Part shown: positions 25,901-33,399 of the stretch, piece after piece
Numbering within the stretch: the stretch's first letter is position 1
Layout: every line of letters starts with the position of its first letter
From: Verrucomicrobiales bacterium
Lineage (GTDB): Bacteria > Verrucomicrobiota > Verrucomicrobiia > Limisphaerales > CAIMTB01
DNA: 36,799 nt
Reading direction: 5' to 3'
Assembly: GCA_020845805.1 (NCBI GenBank)
Contig: JADLFD010000277.1
Location: 1 to 36,799 of the forward strand
Translations under genes and position numbers: made by a program
The notes under the pieces: model-generated
Database searches by the model: none
Told to the model about the DNA's origin: nothing
Seen by the model: only the letters and a program-made list of their open reading frames with translations

Positions 25901-26171
25901 GTGCAATGGCGGGCGGGATCCCTTCGATGGCATCGACGCGCGGTTTGTCCATGCGGTCGAAGAACTGTCGTGCGTACGGGGAGAACGTCTCGATGTAACG
26001 GCGTTGGCCCTCGGCGTAGAGCGTGTCGAACGCGAGCGAGGATTTACCCGAGCCGCTCAGCCCGGTGATCACCACGAGCTTTCGCGTGGGGAGATCCAGG
26101 TTGATGGCTTTGAGATTGTTCTGACGTGCACCGCGGACGCGGATGACGTCGAGCCGAGGGGGCGGGCTCAT
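22995..26171 (-). CDS. uvrA: UvrA excinuclease subunit, long form
   Basis: 1058 residues against ~940 for usual UvrA. Two ABC modules are intact. Walker A1 is GLSGSGKSS (37-45) with signature LSGGETQR (~505) and Walker B LFVLDEPSVGLH. Walker A2 is GVSGSGKTT (~700) with LSGGESQR (~930) and LFIFDEPTTGLH. Zinc-binding CxxC pairs are seen at HCRQC, CASC/CPNC, CPAC and CEQC/CSSC. The extra length sits in a Pro/Arg-rich linker between the modules and an acidic patch (ESEADEEEADDES) after Walker A2. The motif RTTRSTVGTMTEITDYLK differs from the classical HNPRSTVGTVTEIYDYLR. It recognises bulky DNA lesions with UvrB, or is a UvrA paralogue. No uvrB is present here. Confidence 0.92.
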   Translation of the reverse strand: MSPPPRLDVIRVRGARQNNLKAINLDLPTRKLVVITGLSGSGKSSLAFDTLYAEGQRRYIETFSPYARQFFDRMDKPRVDAIEGIPPAIALEQRNNVRTTRSTVGTMTEITDYLKLSWPHVSVLHCRQCAAPVAPEPPAFVWSRLSQSQPAGSEILVTFNLPLTSKLSLAEQLSLITRQGFQRAVAEGVVHRLDTPPESWTTHPPSSITIVQDRLRLSPGSRTRFVDACEQAYHFGHGRLRILLPGRGPSGSDIAWTVALPFSRHLHCASCDIEYAPPSPALFSFNHPIGACPNCKGFGRVIGIDYDLAIPDRSRSLAEGAVKPWQTGTGAESQADLTRAARECGVPMDVPFQDLPESAQRWVIEGDPEYGEGNEWPRAWYGLKGYFRYLESKAYKMHVRVLLSRYRSYHTCPACQGRRLKPDALLWKLPADLAPQDAPGELSVSDLCQLPIQSALGIVEQLQARHTGPAHDPIAVALAEVRSRLSFLVEVGVGYLTLHRPTRSLSGGETQRVTLTTCLGSRLVHTLFVLDEPSVGLHPRDTHRLVRILQHLRDQGNTVLVVEHDPIVMRAADQIIDVGPGHGDQGGQIVAQGTFEEILQHPSSLTGAYLSGRRSIPPPHRRAVILTALAASAPPAPSRGRARSSPKPPRRVAALEVSDAVAPYTPRVEAPAPVTPHLVLEGVTRHNLRQLRATIPLTRLVCLTGVSGSGKTTLAEELLRLLRDQLGDAVSRGSLGARESEADEEEADDESTGPSVPHSTRPQLHGAHQLESVLLVDQAPIGRTPRSNPAVYTGAFEPLRELFAASDAARKRGLTASSFSFNSAQGQCEQCRGAGFEKIEMQFLSDIFIRCSSCEGRRYRPHILEVQIPVPTLAGEPKEISIADLLEMTIDDAIALLAPMDSPHAARARQRLTVLQEVGLGYLRLGQPVNTLSGGESQRLKLAGHLAESSEATLSPKGRDPAGPRTRTLFIFDEPTTGLHTEDVRILLLAFQRLVDAGHSVLIIEHNLEVMKCADWIIDLGPEAGAEGGRVVVAGPPEAIAACPESHTGRALRLALSE

Positions 26172-26423
26172 GCGCGGCGGACGATAGGGTCAGGAGCGGG
26201 CGAGTCGAGTCCGCGCATGCGTGCGGTCGGGGGAGGCGGAAAAAGAAGGGGTCCCAAAACGGATAAAGGTCCCGCTTTCTGGACCGTCGGTGGCGTCCGG
26301 CCGAAGCCTCCGCGTCACCCATCGTCCCAGCGAGACCCCCATCCGTGGCGACTAGATCGTGGGTGGCGCCGGCGAGCTACACGGATCTTGCCATATCCCG
26401 GCAGAGGGGTGTCCGGAGCGAGG

Positions 26424-28268
26424 TCAGCGGTCGAGATGTTGACGCACCCCGCGGCGCAGTTCCTCCAGTCGGTCGACTTGTGGAGGGAGCAGGTAGCCGG
26501 GCTGAATGCGGGGCAGGACGTCGTCTGCGGCGCGCCAGTTCTGCCGGGCCCAGTGGATCTCGGCCAGGGCCAGGAAGTAGGCGGAAGCGGCCTGGGTTTC
26601 CAGACGGGAGGGGTTGATGCGTTCGAGCAGGGTTGCGGCTTCGTCGGTGCGGCCGTTGAGCAGCAAGGCGAAGGCATGGTTGATGCGGAACGGTTCGGAG
26701 TCGGGGTGGCTGGTGATCAGTTGGAGGGTGATCTCGAGGGCTTCGGAAGGTTTTCGTTCCACCGCCAGCAGAACCGCGGCGCGATTGGAGAGGGCGATAG
26801 GATCGCGGGGCAGTCGGGTGACGAGCTCTGCGCTTGATTCCACCAGGATTGGCAGGTCGCGTGCGCCCATGGCGGCGGAGAACAGGGCGAACCAATAGCT
26901 CGGCAGGTCGCTCATTTCGCCTCGTTTGCCTTGCAGGAGTTTCACCGCCGGTCCCGCGCGCCCATCGCGGACGAGTTCCGAGGCGATCCGCAGGGCGAGG
27001 CGGTTGTCCAGAATTCGCGCGGAGGCGAGTTGTCGAGCGTGCTCATCGGCTGAGACGCGGCGGTTCTCGGCCACGTCCGCTCGGTACTCGGCGAAACTTC
27101 CCAGGATGCGGGCCGTTTCGAACGTGGCGGTCTGGCCGCGCACCTGCGCTGCGGCGCTGCGGATCTCATTCCATTTCCGGCTATCGCCGAGGATCGCCAG
27201 ATAGACCTCCCAGACACCTGGATGCGCCTGGAATCGCGGGATCGCATTCCCCAGGTAGGCGAGGGCTTCCTCCCGCAGCCCCAAGCTGGCCAAGGCGGCG
27301 GCGTATTCGGCCGCATCGAACGCCAGACGGGGTGAGGTCGGAAGTGCCTTGGCCTGCCGGCGCGCGTCTTCAAAACGGCCCATCGAGACCAGATACCTCC
27401 AATAGAGGACGTGCTCGCTGACCGCATCGGCCTGACCCTGCTGCAAGCGAGCGAGCGCCAGTTCGAGGTCTTCGGCCACCCCCTGGCGGGCCGCACTTCG
27501 CAGAAGCAGGCGGGCGGCAGTGAGTCCCTGGGTTCCGGGTTGCTGGAGTGCGGTCTTCAGTCGAAGCATGGCTTCGAGCGAGGCCGAGCCGGAGTCCCAG
27601 CCGGCGACCCAGGCATCGCGGTAAAGCTGCATGTGCGGATCGGAGGCCCAGGCCGTGGCGTGTTGGCTCCAGGCGCGATCGAAAGCATCTGCCTGGCCGG
27701 CGGAGAGCAGGCAGCGGGCACGGGCGGCATCGAGTTCAGGGGAGGCCTCGGTCAGTGTGTCCAACCACTCCAGCGCAACCAGGGGAAGTCGGAATTTTTC
27801 GAGCACATCGGCGCTCAGGGTCAGATCCGAGGCGTTGGTGCCGCCCAAAGCTAGGAGCCATGAGGCGCTGAGGAGTCCGCTCATGGCGTGATCAGGCGGG
27901 GCCTGCGGCGTGGATCGGAGAAACTCGAGGAGCCCGCGGTGGAGGGTCGGGCTGCCGAGGTTGTTGATGAGCGCGGCGCGCCAGGTTTGGAAGGCCAGTT
28001 CGTCCTTCCCCGCCAGGGCCTGTATCCGGGCGTTTCGCGCCAGCGACCAGGCTTGGACAAAGTCGATCAGGCTGACCCGGATCGTCGCCTTGGCAAACCC
28101 CTCGGGCGTGGTGCGCCAGACCTTGGGAATGCCGACCGCGACGCCCAGGCCGCAGAGCACGAGGCCGAGAAAGGCGGCGGAAAACGCGGGGTCCAGCACC
28201 AGGGTGCGGAGCAGCGGATGTCCGTCCAGCTTGAGCGCAAGGCGCTGTCGGTAGGTCAGGTTTTCCAC
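26424..28268 (-). CDS. Membrane-anchored TPR-repeat protein
   Basis: 614 residues. One membrane helix near the N-terminus (FSAAFLGLVLCGLGVAVG, ~29-46) follows a short cytoplasmic start; the remainder is almost wholly helical with TPR-like pairs, e.g. YLVSMGRFEDARRQAKALP, AAALASLGLREEALAYLGNAI and ALLLNGRTDEAATLLERI. Topology is probably N-in with the repeats in the periplasm. It diverges from cysS with 142 bp between starts. There is 252 bp to the uvrA start on the same strand, in which I see no gene or clear signal. Likely a scaffold for an envelope or exopolysaccharide complex, but that is a guess. Confidence 0.82.
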   Translation of the reverse strand: MENLTYRQRLALKLDGHPLLRTLVLDPAFSAAFLGLVLCGLGVAVGIPKVWRTTPEGFAKATIRVSLIDFVQAWSLARNARIQALAGKDELAFQTWRAALINNLGSPTLHRGLLEFLRSTPQAPPDHAMSGLLSASWLLALGGTNASDLTLSADVLEKFRLPLVALEWLDTLTEASPELDAARARCLLSAGQADAFDRAWSQHATAWASDPHMQLYRDAWVAGWDSGSASLEAMLRLKTALQQPGTQGLTAARLLLRSAARQGVAEDLELALARLQQGQADAVSEHVLYWRYLVSMGRFEDARRQAKALPTSPRLAFDAAEYAAALASLGLREEALAYLGNAIPRFQAHPGVWEVYLAILGDSRKWNEIRSAAAQVRGQTATFETARILGSFAEYRADVAENRRVSADEHARQLASARILDNRLALRIASELVRDGRAGPAVKLLQGKRGEMSDLPSYWFALFSAAMGARDLPILVESSAELVTRLPRDPIALSNRAAVLLAVERKPSEALEITLQLITSHPDSEPFRINHAFALLLNGRTDEAATLLERINPSRLETQAASAYFLALAEIHWARQNWRAADDVLPRIQPGYLLPPQVDRLEELRRGVRQHLDR

Positions 28269-28410
28269 GTCGGCGTCGCCAGACTACCCGGCCTGGGGTC
28301 GTCGCGCACGCCTTTCACCTCGCCCGGATGGGCTGTGTCGTGCGGGTTGGTTCGATGGGGAAGCGCTTGCCGCGAGCGCGATCGCGACGCAGCCTCGCGT
28401 CCTGCGCCCC

Positions 28411-29835
28411 ATGGGTCTCAGCCTATACAACACCCTCAGTCGTCAGCTCGAGCCGTTCTCACCCCTGGACCCGACGAGCAAACATGTGCGCATGTATTGC
28501 TGCGGTCCGACCATCCACGACTACGCGCACATCGGCAATTTCCGCACGTTCGTGCTGGCGGATTTCCTGCGGCGATATCTGGAGTTTCGCGGCTACACCA
28601 CGACGCACGTGATGAACATCACGGATGTGGAGGACAAGATCATCCGCCGCGTGCGCGAGACTGGGGCGACGCTCCGAACCTATACCGCGGTCTACGAGTC
28701 GGCATTTCTCGAGGATCACCGAGCGCTGAACTGCCTGGCGCCGCATCATTTGCCGCGTGCCACCGAGTCGATCCCTGGCATCGTGGAACTGATCGGAAGG
28801 CTTGAGCAGCGGGGCATCGCCTACCGGGCTGGCGACGGGTCGGTTTACTTCAGCATCACCAAATACTGTGGCTGTGGACACCGGTACGGACAGCTCTTCC
28901 CGGTCAATCTGGAGGAGATGCGTCCGGGCGAGCGGGTGAGTTCGGACGAGTATGCGAAGGAATCCGTGGCCGATTTCGCACTCTGGAAGGCGCGTGTGCC
29001 GGAGGACGGGGACGTCTTCTGGGAGAGTCCGTGGGGCCAGGGGCGGCCTGGATGGCACATCGAGTGCAGCGCGATGAGCATGGGGCTGCTGGGGCCGAGT
29101 TTTGACCTCCATCTCGGTGGGGAGGACCTGGTTTTCCCGCATCACGAAGACGAGATCGCGCAGAGCGAAGGAGCGGGGCTCCAGTCCGCGGGTCAGCCAT
29201 TCGTCAAACACTGGGTCCACGGTGCGTTCCTGCTGGTAGAGGGGCGCAAGATGAGCAAGTCGCTCGGAAACTACTACACGCTGCGCGATCTCCTGGCCCG
29301 AGGGTTCAGCGGGCGCGAGATCCGGTACCTCCTCCTCACGGCCCACTACCGGGACTCCTTCAACTTCACCACGGAAGGGTTGCTCGGCGCGAGAACCGCG
29401 CTGGAACGACTGGATGAATGCGCCCGAAAGCTGGCCGAGATCGCCGGCCCGCTGGCGACGGCCGAGGTGGCGCCGCAGGCGGCGCTCCTCGATGCCTGCA
29501 CCGCCAGGCTGGATGAGGATTTGAATGTGTCCGCCGCCTGGGCGGAGGTGTTCGATTGGGTCCGCGAGACCAATAGGAAACTGGCCACGGGCACGCTCGG
29601 CCCGGAGCACGCCGCCGAAGCCCTGGCTGCCTGGAATACCCTTTCGGCGGTGTTTGGCCTCCGTCCGCCGCCGGGATCGGAAGTGCCCGAGGCGGCGCGT
29701 CGGTTGGCGGACGAACGGGATGCCGCACGGAAGGCGAAGGATTTCAAGCGGTCCGATGCTTTGCGCGCCGAACTCCTGGCGCTGGGCTGGACGGTAGAGG
29801 ACACGCCTAAAGGCTGGAAACTGAAGCCTCGCTAG
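28411..29835 (+). CDS. cysS: Cysteinyl-tRNA synthetase
   Basis: 474 residues from ATG 28411. The class I HIGH motif is HIGN within CGPTIHDYAHIGNFRTF, and KMSKS is at 280-284 (GRKMSKSLGNYY). Zinc ligands are the Cys of YCCGPTI, the Cys of HIECSAMS, and His/Glu of FPHHEDEIAQSE. The insertion GCGHRYGQLFPVNLEEM between the Rossmann halves is longer than in E. coli but its start and end blocks (VYFSI, DFALWK) are normal. The DALR-type C-terminal domain ends in an EDTPKGWKL motif, also typical. It charges tRNA-Cys in the cytoplasm. proC follows by 50 bp. Confidence 0.97.
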   Translation: MGLSLYNTLSRQLEPFSPLDPTSKHVRMYCCGPTIHDYAHIGNFRTFVLADFLRRYLEFRGYTTTHVMNITDVEDKIIRRVRETGATLRTYTAVYESAFLEDHRALNCLAPHHLPRATESIPGIVELIGRLEQRGIAYRAGDGSVYFSITKYCGCGHRYGQLFPVNLEEMRPGERVSSDEYAKESVADFALWKARVPEDGDVFWESPWGQGRPGWHIECSAMSMGLLGPSFDLHLGGEDLVFPHHEDEIAQSEGAGLQSAGQPFVKHWVHGAFLLVEGRKMSKSLGNYYTLRDLLARGFSGREIRYLLLTAHYRDSFNFTTEGLLGARTALERLDECARKLAEIAGPLATAEVAPQAALLDACTARLDEDLNVSAAWAEVFDWVRETNRKLATGTLGPEHAAEALAAWNTLSAVFGLRPPPGSEVPEAARRLADERDAARKAKDFKRSDALRAELLALGWTVEDTPKGWKLKPR

Positions 29836-29885
29836 GCGGATTCGTCTTCCGGAGGTCTGGTGCGCGCGGGTAGTCTGCGCATCCC

Positions 29886-30698
29886 ATGGCTGAGGACAGG
29901 ACAATCGGTTTTTTGGGCGCCGGCCGGATGGCCACCGCGCTGGCGCAAGGGATTGTGAAGGCTGGGTTGGTGCCCGCCGAACAAATCCTGGCCGCGGATA
30001 TCGAACCTGCTGCGGTGGCGTCGTTCGCGCGCAGCACCGGAGCCAAAGCGGTGGTTTCGAACCGCGAAGTGACGGCGGCCTCGACCCTGGTAGTGGCCGT
30101 CAAACCGGCCCAAGTGGCCGAGGTGCTGTCCGAAGTCTCGACGACGTTGTCCTCCCGCCATCTGGTGATTTCCATCGCGGCCGGCGTCACGCTCGCCGCC
30201 CTGGAACGGAATGTCCCGGCGGGCGTCCGCGTCGTGAGGGTGATGCCGAACACCCCGGCGTTGGTGGGGGCTTCGGCCACTGGCTACGCTGCCGGGACCG
30301 CCTGCAGCCCTCGGGATCTGGAGTGGGTGCAGTCCTTGTTCTCCTCGGTGGGCGTCGCGTTTGCGGTCAAAGAATCGCTCCTCGATGCGGTCACGGGGCT
30401 GAGTGGTAGCGGTCCGGCTTACGCTTACCTGATGATCGAGGCCTTGAGCGACGGCGGGGTGGCAGCCGGGTTGCCGCGCGACGTCGCCACCAGACTGGCC
30501 GCTCAAACGCTCTTGGGGGCGGCCCGCATGGTGCTGGAGAGTGGCATCCATCCCGGACAGCTCAAGGACCAGGTGACCAGCCCGGGAGGCACCACGATCG
30601 AAGGCCTGCACGAGCTTGAAAAAGCAGGGGTTCGTGCGGGACTCATCACCGCCGTGCGCGCCGCGGCCGACAAATCACGCCGACTCGGCCAGGGCTGA
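29886..30698 (+). CDS. proC: Pyrroline-5-carboxylate reductase
   Basis: 270 residues from ATG 29886, matching the family length. The Rossmann motif is GFLGAGRMATALAQG (8 on), MPNTPALVGASATGY is the substrate-domain entry, and GLSGSGPAYAYLMIEAL plus SPGGTTIEGLHELE form the P5CR signature. It reduces pyrroline-5-carboxylate to proline with NAD(P)H, the last step of proline synthesis. It sits 50 bp after cysS and 20 bp before the transporter gene, so the three may be one transcript. Confidence 0.96.
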   Translation: MAEDRTIGFLGAGRMATALAQGIVKAGLVPAEQILAADIEPAAVASFARSTGAKAVVSNREVTAASTLVVAVKPAQVAEVLSEVSTTLSSRHLVISIAAGVTLAALERNVPAGVRVVRVMPNTPALVGASATGYAAGTACSPRDLEWVQSLFSSVGVAFAVKESLLDAVTGLSGSGPAYAYLMIEALSDGGVAAGLPRDVATRLAAQTLLGAARMVLESGIHPGQLKDQVTSPGGTTIEGLHELEKAGVRAGLITAVRAAADKSRRLGQG

Positions 30699-30718
30699 AA
30701 TCAACCCCTCTTCGCTCC

Positions 30719-32032
30719 ATGAGCTTTCCGCCTCCCACCGAGAAACAAGCCCGAATCATCTGGTTTGCCCTCACCGCGTTGTCGGTGTTGCTCACGGTGG
30801 CCATTGTGGCGGCCGTGTTGATCGGTTTTGGGCGGGTCGTCGTCGTGCTCTCTCCCGTGCTATGGCCTTTGGCCGTGGCCGCGATCATCGCATTCATCCT
30901 GGATCCGGTGGTCGGTTGGCTGGGCAGGCGGGGAGTTCCGCGGCTCAGGGCCATTCTCTTGGTGTTCGGTGGCGCGGCGATGCTGGTGTTGGGGATCTTT
31001 GGGAGCGTGGTCCCACGCGTGGTCTTTGAAGCCCGGGACCTGGCGAACCGCGTCAATACCGAGTACCGGGAACGGGCGAGTGAGAAACTCGAGAAGTGGC
31101 TCGCGAATCCCCCCACTCCGCTCCTGAGGTTTCTTCCGGCCGGGTGGTTCGCCGGCTCGAACACCAATCCGCCTCCGGCCACCAGCGTGGCGATGGGGGG
31201 AACCGAGGCAGGGCAGAGCACCCCAATGGGAACGGGTTCGGTGTCAACGAACCAGGTCGCCGCCTCGGGGGCAGGAACCAGCGTCATGACGGATGCGGAG
31301 GCACCCTGGTGGGTCAAAGCCATCGATCCTCGCGCCTTGCGGACGGCTGGGGATTGGTTGGCGATGGTGGTGCCCGAAGTGGGCAAGTGGGTGCTGGGTC
31401 AGGTGGGGCGTGTGGCCTCCTGGGTCGGGGTGCTCGCGGGGCTCGCGCTCATCCCGATCTATGCGTTCTATTTCCTGCTGGAGAAGCAAAGCATCGAACG
31501 CCAGTGGACCGACTATGTCCCGGTCAGCGATTCGCGGCTGAAAGATGAATTGGTGTGGCTGGTGCAAAACATCAACGACGCCCTGATTGTCTTCTTTCGC
31601 GGGCAGGTGCTCGTGGCGATCTGCGATGGCGTGCTTTACACCATTGGTTTTGCGGCGATCGGCTTGCGATACTCGCTATTGCTGGGGTTGATGGCCACGG
31701 TGCTGACCGTGGTGCCCTTTCTCGGGGCAATCGTCACCTGCGGTTCGGCACTGGTCATCGCGTTGCTGCAGTTTGGCGACTGGCAGCATCCGCTGCTCGT
31801 ACTGGGTGTCTTTGTGGTGGTTCAGACCGTGGAAGGGTGGGTCATCCAGCCGAAGATCATCGGGGATCGGGTCGGGTTGCACCCGGTCACGATCATCATC
31901 GCGTTGCTGGTGGGCACCACACTGATGGGGGGAATCCTGGGGGGATTGCTGGCGATTCCTGCCACGGCAGTGATGCGAGCCCTGATGTTCCGCTACGTGT
32001 GGCGCGTGTCGAAGAAGGGGATGTTCGGGTAG
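30719..32032 (+). CDS. AI-2E family (PerM-like) membrane transporter
   Basis: 437 residues from ATG 30719. Membrane helices: IIWFALTALSVLLTVAIVAAVLI and LSPVLWPLAVAAIIAFILDPVV, then a third (AILLVFGGAAMLVLGIFGSVV). After a soluble loop come VGVLAGLALIPIYAFYFLLEK and a cluster ending in GTTLMGGILGGLLAIPATAVM, with the family block PFLGAIVTCGSALVIAL between. The loop holds a low-complexity Gly/Thr/Ser/Pro insert (~140-195) not usual in the family. Members include the putative AI-2 exporter TqsA and Na+/H+ antiporter-like proteins; the substrate cannot be assigned. It lies 20 bp after proC. Confidence 0.9.
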   Translation: MSFPPPTEKQARIIWFALTALSVLLTVAIVAAVLIGFGRVVVVLSPVLWPLAVAAIIAFILDPVVGWLGRRGVPRLRAILLVFGGAAMLVLGIFGSVVPRVVFEARDLANRVNTEYRERASEKLEKWLANPPTPLLRFLPAGWFAGSNTNPPPATSVAMGGTEAGQSTPMGTGSVSTNQVAASGAGTSVMTDAEAPWWVKAIDPRALRTAGDWLAMVVPEVGKWVLGQVGRVASWVGVLAGLALIPIYAFYFLLEKQSIERQWTDYVPVSDSRLKDELVWLVQNINDALIVFFRGQVLVAICDGVLYTIGFAAIGLRYSLLLGLMATVLTVVPFLGAIVTCGSALVIALLQFGDWQHPLLVLGVFVVVQTVEGWVIQPKIIGDRVGLHPVTIIIALLVGTTLMGGILGGLLAIPATAVMRALMFRYVWRVSKKGMFG

Positions 32033-32452
32033 TCCGGTTCACCCCTGACGAGCCTCTTTGGCGGGGCGGGGAGCGATGCTGGGTGCGAGAAGGGGAGTTG
32101 GCGTGCCAAACTTAACCGCGACATTTGCTTGCTAGCGTAGGGGGATCGGCGCGAAGACTTTGCTGGTTAAGGAACCGAGCCTCTTGCCGATACGTGGAAG
32201 AGCATTGGCTGGAAGCTCGGTCGGAAGTACTCAGCCGGAATAATGCGTGGACCGTCGTTGAGTCGGCTCACCAGTCTGGTTTGGTTAGTCCGTGCTAAGG
32301 CGCGGGTGAATTCCGGTGGGAGGAGTTGGCACGTCCCGGGTCGGGTTGAATTCCAACTCATTCCAAGAAAACCAGTTGACAGTGAAAGATGGGGCGATTA
32401 ACGCTCTCTCGAACTGGCGGCTGTCAGAACATTGCGATACACGAAACGGATC
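32033..32452. other. Non-coding gap of 420 bp upstream of the alanine-rich protein
   Basis: Visibly less GC-rich than the flanking genes, with no supported gene; the 64-residue - strand ORF at 32167-32361 has no family features. It contains TTGGCGTGCCAA (32098-32109, 5-bp inverted arms) and a perfect -35-like TTGACA at 32376-32381, but no good -10 at 16-18 bp (TAACGC at 17). The promoter of the secreted alanine-rich protein is probably here. A small RNA cannot be excluded. Confidence 0.6.
32376..32404 (+). promoter_or_regulatory. Possible promoter upstream of the alanine-rich protein
   Basis: TTGACA (32376-32381) is a perfect -35 hexamer, but the sequence 17 bp downstream, TAACGC (32399-32404), fits the -10 consensus poorly. 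It lies about 50-75 bp before the ATG, a sensible place. It may need an activator, or the match may be chance. Confidence 0.3.
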
Positions 32453-33118
32453 ATGAAACATCTCGCATTCTTCGCGGCCTTGGCGGCGCTTACTCTCGGA
32501 GCCTCAGTCGCGAGCGCCAAGGAGCCCAAGATCAATACGGAAGCGGTCAAGGCGCTCACCGGCGTTCCTGCTGCGGAGTTGCCGGCAGTGGCAGCGAGCG
32601 TTGTCACGAGCATGCCCCAGGCTTCGCGAGCCGCGGCCTTGGATGCTGTGATGCGTCGTGTTGGCAAGACCAACCCGGCTGCGCTTCGTCATGTGGCAGC
32701 GGCGATTGCCAAGGCGGACAGTTCGTTGGCGGCGGCCGCGGCGGCCATGGCGGCCAAGGTGAATCCGCAGTCGGTGGGAGCCATCGCGGCCTCGACCTGC
32801 ACGGCGGCTCCGGCGAAGGCGTCGCAGATTCTGGCTGCCTGCTCGCGGGTTACCGTCACCAGCACGAGCGCCCTCGCTGAAGTGGTGGCCAAGTCGAACC
32901 CTGTTTTTGTAGCGGAGACGCTGGCGCGCGACGCCGCGGTGGAAGTGAGTTCGGATGCTGGCATCACCACGGGCGGCACCGTCATTCTTCCGTTCGGCGC
33001 GGCTCCGGGAACGCTCGGATACGACATTCAAGGCAATGACGTGACCACCGCTCCTCCGTCCGCCGGTCCGGCCGCCCCTGGGTTTGACCCGGATCGCTAC
33101 GGTGCCGCTGGGTCCTAG
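32453..33118 (+). CDS. Secreted alanine-rich helical protein, unknown family
   Basis: 221 residues from ATG 32453; the ORF-track TTG seven codons earlier would prefix MRYTKRI and is less likely. MKHLAFFAALAALTLGASVASA is a signal peptide. Residues ~25-160 are extremely Ala/Val-rich amphipathic helices, broken by KTNP (72-75), KVNP (102-105) and KSNP (147-150). These are 30 and 45 residues apart, multiples of 15, with TAAP at 117-120 also in register, so an alpha-helical solenoid is likely. Two cysteines (in STCTAAP and LAACSR) could form a disulphide. The last ~60 residues are Gly/Pro-rich and probably disordered. The gene stands alone and ends in a strong terminator. I do not recognise a family. 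Confidence 0.8.
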   Translation: MKHLAFFAALAALTLGASVASAKEPKINTEAVKALTGVPAAELPAVAASVVTSMPQASRAAALDAVMRRVGKTNPAALRHVAAAIAKADSSLAAAAAAMAAKVNPQSVGAIAASTCTAAPAKASQILAACSRVTVTSTSALAEVVAKSNPVFVAETLARDAAVEVSSDAGITTGGTVILPFGAAPGTLGYDIQGNDVTTAPPSAGPAAPGFDPDRYGAAGS

Positions 33119-33205
33119 TCTGCCAGCCGAGGCTCCAAAGCCTCGACGTGTTGCCGGCTCCAAGCCCGGATAACACCATCAAGCCAGGATCAATTCTGTT
33201 TCATA

Positions 33206-33235
33206 CCCGCCTTCCCCAGGGGAAGGCGGGTTTTT
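33206..33235 (+). terminator. Rho-independent terminator after the alanine-rich protein
   Basis: A perfect 11-bp stem CCCGCCTTCCC (33206-33216) / GGGAAGGCGGG (33220-33230), with a 3-nt loop, is followed by TTTTT. It lies 88 bp after the stop and well before the next gene, so the alanine-rich protein is a one-gene unit. Confidence 0.92.
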
Positions 33236-33399
33236 GCATTTCACGAGTCACTCTGGCGCAGGCGAGGGACGGCATGTCGCATAGGCGGTCCTGGGTGGGA
33301 GCGACGAGTTCGGGATCTTGCCCGCCCAACACAGGATCGGCAGCGGTTTGCGTCTGGCACGTCTTCGGCTAGCTCTTCCGCGGAAGCTAAAGGACAACC

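Noticed and set aside
26172-26423. Gap between uvrA and the TPR gene, inspected for a tRNA or small gene
   Set aside because: No cloverleaf, no terminator with a U-tract and no ORF with coding character was found.
24942-26837. 631-residue + strand ORF opposite uvrA
   Set aside because: Uvr motifs are intact on the - strand; this ORF is Gly/Asp/Val-rich and crosses an intergenic gap and a second gene.
28459-29904. 481-residue - strand ORF opposite cysS
   Set aside because: CysRS signatures are complete on the + strand; this is a shadow.
32167-32361. 64-residue - ORF in the 420-bp gap
   Set aside because: Short, no family features, no ribosome-binding site noticed; probably chance.
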